Assembly (NCBI GenBank): GCA_017301995.1
Contig: JAFLEH010000010.1
Coordinates: forward strand, 124,001 to 188,000
Origin: Verrucomicrobiota bacterium
GTDB taxonomy: Bacteria > Verrucomicrobiota > Verrucomicrobiia > Verrucomicrobiales > Akkermansiaceae
Direction: 5' to 3'
Length of the DNA stretch: 64,000 nucleotides
Numbering within the stretch: position 1 is the first letter of the stretch; each line of letters begins with the position of its first letter. The position numbers and the translations under genes were made by a program. Shown here piece by piece: positions 63,501 to 64,000 of the stretch. Below the pieces are notes generated by a model, which saw only the letters and a list, made by a program, of their open reading frames with translations, made no database searches and had not been told where the DNA came from.

Positions 63501-64000
63501 GGGGCCACGGGCGGGTTGCCCGCGGCATTTCCGAGATCGATGTCGAGTGACGCGCCGGTTGAGGTGCCAAATGTGGCGTTGGGCACATCCAGCGAGGCGG
63601 CCGGGTTGGCCTGGAGCACGCCGAAGGCCGCACCGTCCGCTACGGTGGCGTCACCGTTGAGGGTGGAGGCGGTGGATAGGATCAGTTTGCCCGCGTTGAC
63701 GACATTGCCGCCCTCGTAAGTGTTGGCTCCGGTTAGAGTCAGGGTGCCCGCGCCGGATTTCACGACGCCGCCGAATCCGGTCAGAGCCTGCGGGACTCCC
63801 AGGTTCAGGCCGTTGGAATCGATCTTGAGGCCGCCGAAATTGATCACCGCGTGATTGGCATCGATGCCTCCGATAAAGGTGGTCTGATTCGCGGTGGCGA
63901 TGATCTGGGTGCCGTCGAAGTACACGAACTCGGTGCCCGCTCCGCCCGCAATCTGGGAGACTTTCAGCGTGCCGCCCATGAGGTTCGCGGTGCCCGTGGA
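60596..64000 (-). CDS. Giant beta-strand repeat protein, 5' end outside the window
   Basis: At least 1127 residues, and the frame is open past the right edge, so the N-terminus and any signal peptide are not seen. The visible part is almost all autotransporter-associated repeats (LTLTGANTYEGGNVVNAGKLIL, GGTFNQTNPNASLIVGEAG). The C-terminus carries GGDPDGDGSNNLSEFALDGNP and a final beta domain ending SDYLRAVISAP, the same arrangement as in the genes at 14684, 45218 and 51484. No PEP-CTERM tail is present. 266 bases separate it from the PEP-CTERM gene downstream, enough for a separate promoter. Confidence 0.85.
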   Translation of the reverse strand, partial: STGTANLMGGTLKVSQIAGGAGTEFVYFDGTQIIATANQTTFIGGIDANHAVINFGGLKIDSNGLNLGVPQALTGFGGVVKSGAGTLTLTGANTYEGGNVVNAGKLILSTASTLNGDATVADGAAFGVLQANPAASLDVPNATFGTSTGASLDIDLGNAAGNPPVAPLNVTGALTLNGVTTVNVTDSFPAVGTIPLVSYVVPKSGFGSFVLGTLPPGTVGTLSDDGFGTVSLNLTQATVLTWKGVTGSTTAVWDLGTTANWIDKSTGSPATYADPGSVLFDDTASSLTIQLDTTVAPGKIAFNNTSQFRIQGAGKISGSGSLIKQGTGGLLLFNTTNPNDYTGATVLEGGTTQIRSIANGGAPSSIGASSASPSNLVLAGGTLSAALAAATTTDRGFTISGTNSTLSSNRDLTMSGQVIGTAGNFTKTGSAKLILTYPGANGFGTVSPGLRVTQSTLELIGSGTQTNTVGGDCWIGHTTTQGANLTLSSTSLNVQNWLVLGRGNGNTGLASTLTATNSVITTGNVTTGYIADQTLNNSTQAVTLTNTTWTNNGAVQLAESAGSTTTMTMAGTSALTTAGALRMAMGTGTSTVTLTIQDTASITKNGGWLAIGDGGTAKATVTVKNSGSLISTAGDFNIGDGGTSQGTLNLSDTGTVSSKGIAFIGKGSGTKGTLNQTGGTFTGQDWISIGRYTGGSGNAIGTVAISGGTFNQTNPNASLIVGEAGTGTLTLSGTGAVVSSGTVLISNAGSGIGTLNLNGGTLTTRQITAGAAGAGMGTFNFNGGTLRAGTGSLPTFMSLMDVVNVQAGGAIIDTNGQDLTINQSLQDGGGGLTKSGSGALYLNGIHSYAGATQVNAGTLAGTGDYAGSITVASGSNLNPGSPGGTLYAIAATFAGGSSLTIDMAESVDTLQAETLDISGAKLLLNGTPNLPVHVLARYQTLTGTFTETPVLPAGYSLTYDAPAANGYKEIVLSWAANAFETWAQSHITAIDPSADATPGGDPDGDGSNNLSEFALDGNPLSGAASGKMLGKVATVAGSQVLVLTLPVRNGAAFSGTTEAVSDPIDGLTYKIQASDDLGAWTLQVTEVTGADKTTIENDPRLQPLDTGWTYRTFRSPGAVTGDPSDYLRAVISAP

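Noticed and set aside
1..64000. Intact insertion sequences, rRNA, or complete defence systems
   Set aside because: I found no full transposase with terminal repeats, no rRNA-like sequence, and no recognisable Cas, restriction or toxin-antitoxin set. Only the integrase remnant and repeats suggest mobility.

Overview
The window looks like a piece of a high-GC Verrucomicrobiota chromosome, probably of the Verrucomicrobiales (Luteolibacter-like; genus not provable from sequence alone). The markers are a Verru_Chthon cassette protein A, giant autotransporter-associated beta-strand repeat proteins with and without a PEP-CTERM tail, a CotH/lamin-tail protein, GH78 plus GH106 rhamnosidases and a LamG-type histidine kinase.

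Layout. 1-2349: broken RHS-core copies, one with a tip followed by a lipoprotein gene. 2350-4494: intergenic repeats (a dispersed ~100-bp family, an array of inverted repeats, a ~110-bp CACGGAT tandem array) around one small unknown gene. 4495-7270: potABC-type polyamine importer genes without a binding protein. 7307-28060: one long minus-strand block read from right to left: LamG sensor kinase, LuxR-type regulator, an unknown secreted protein, GH106, a beta-strand repeat protein, GH78, Verru_Chthon protein A and a small secreted protein. This resembles a regulated locus for a rhamnose-containing polysaccharide. 28332-31176: GH1 glucosidase and M20 peptidase. 31740-35928: two mirror-image RHS-tip/lipoprotein modules, one fused to the C-terminal half of a tyrosine recombinase. 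36166-37200: truncated GIY-YIG chimera and repeats. 37271-44654: housekeeping genes rnr, a GspG-like pseudopilin gene and smc. 45218-64000: four giant secreted proteins on the minus strand (CotH, SGNH-hydrolase/beta-strand, PEP-CTERM/beta-strand, and a partial beta-strand protein).

How it fits together. The kinase/regulator pair heads the rhamnosidase block and is the natural candidate to control it. Two secreted genes in the block share an upstream CTCCCyGTTTATGGrGG motif. GH78 and GH106 would release rhamnose and GH1 would trim beta-glycosides. The giant proteins share a C-terminal module (DPDGDG..NL.E) that may act in surface sorting.

The most unusual content is the RHS material: three RHS tips in the window are each followed on the same strand by a short, AT-richer gene with a lipoprotein-like signal. 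Two of the tips are divergent members of one unnamed domain family. This suggests toxin/lipoprotein-immunity cassettes that are moved as orphan tips. Start codons are my choice unless stated, and residue positions are approximate for the giant proteins.
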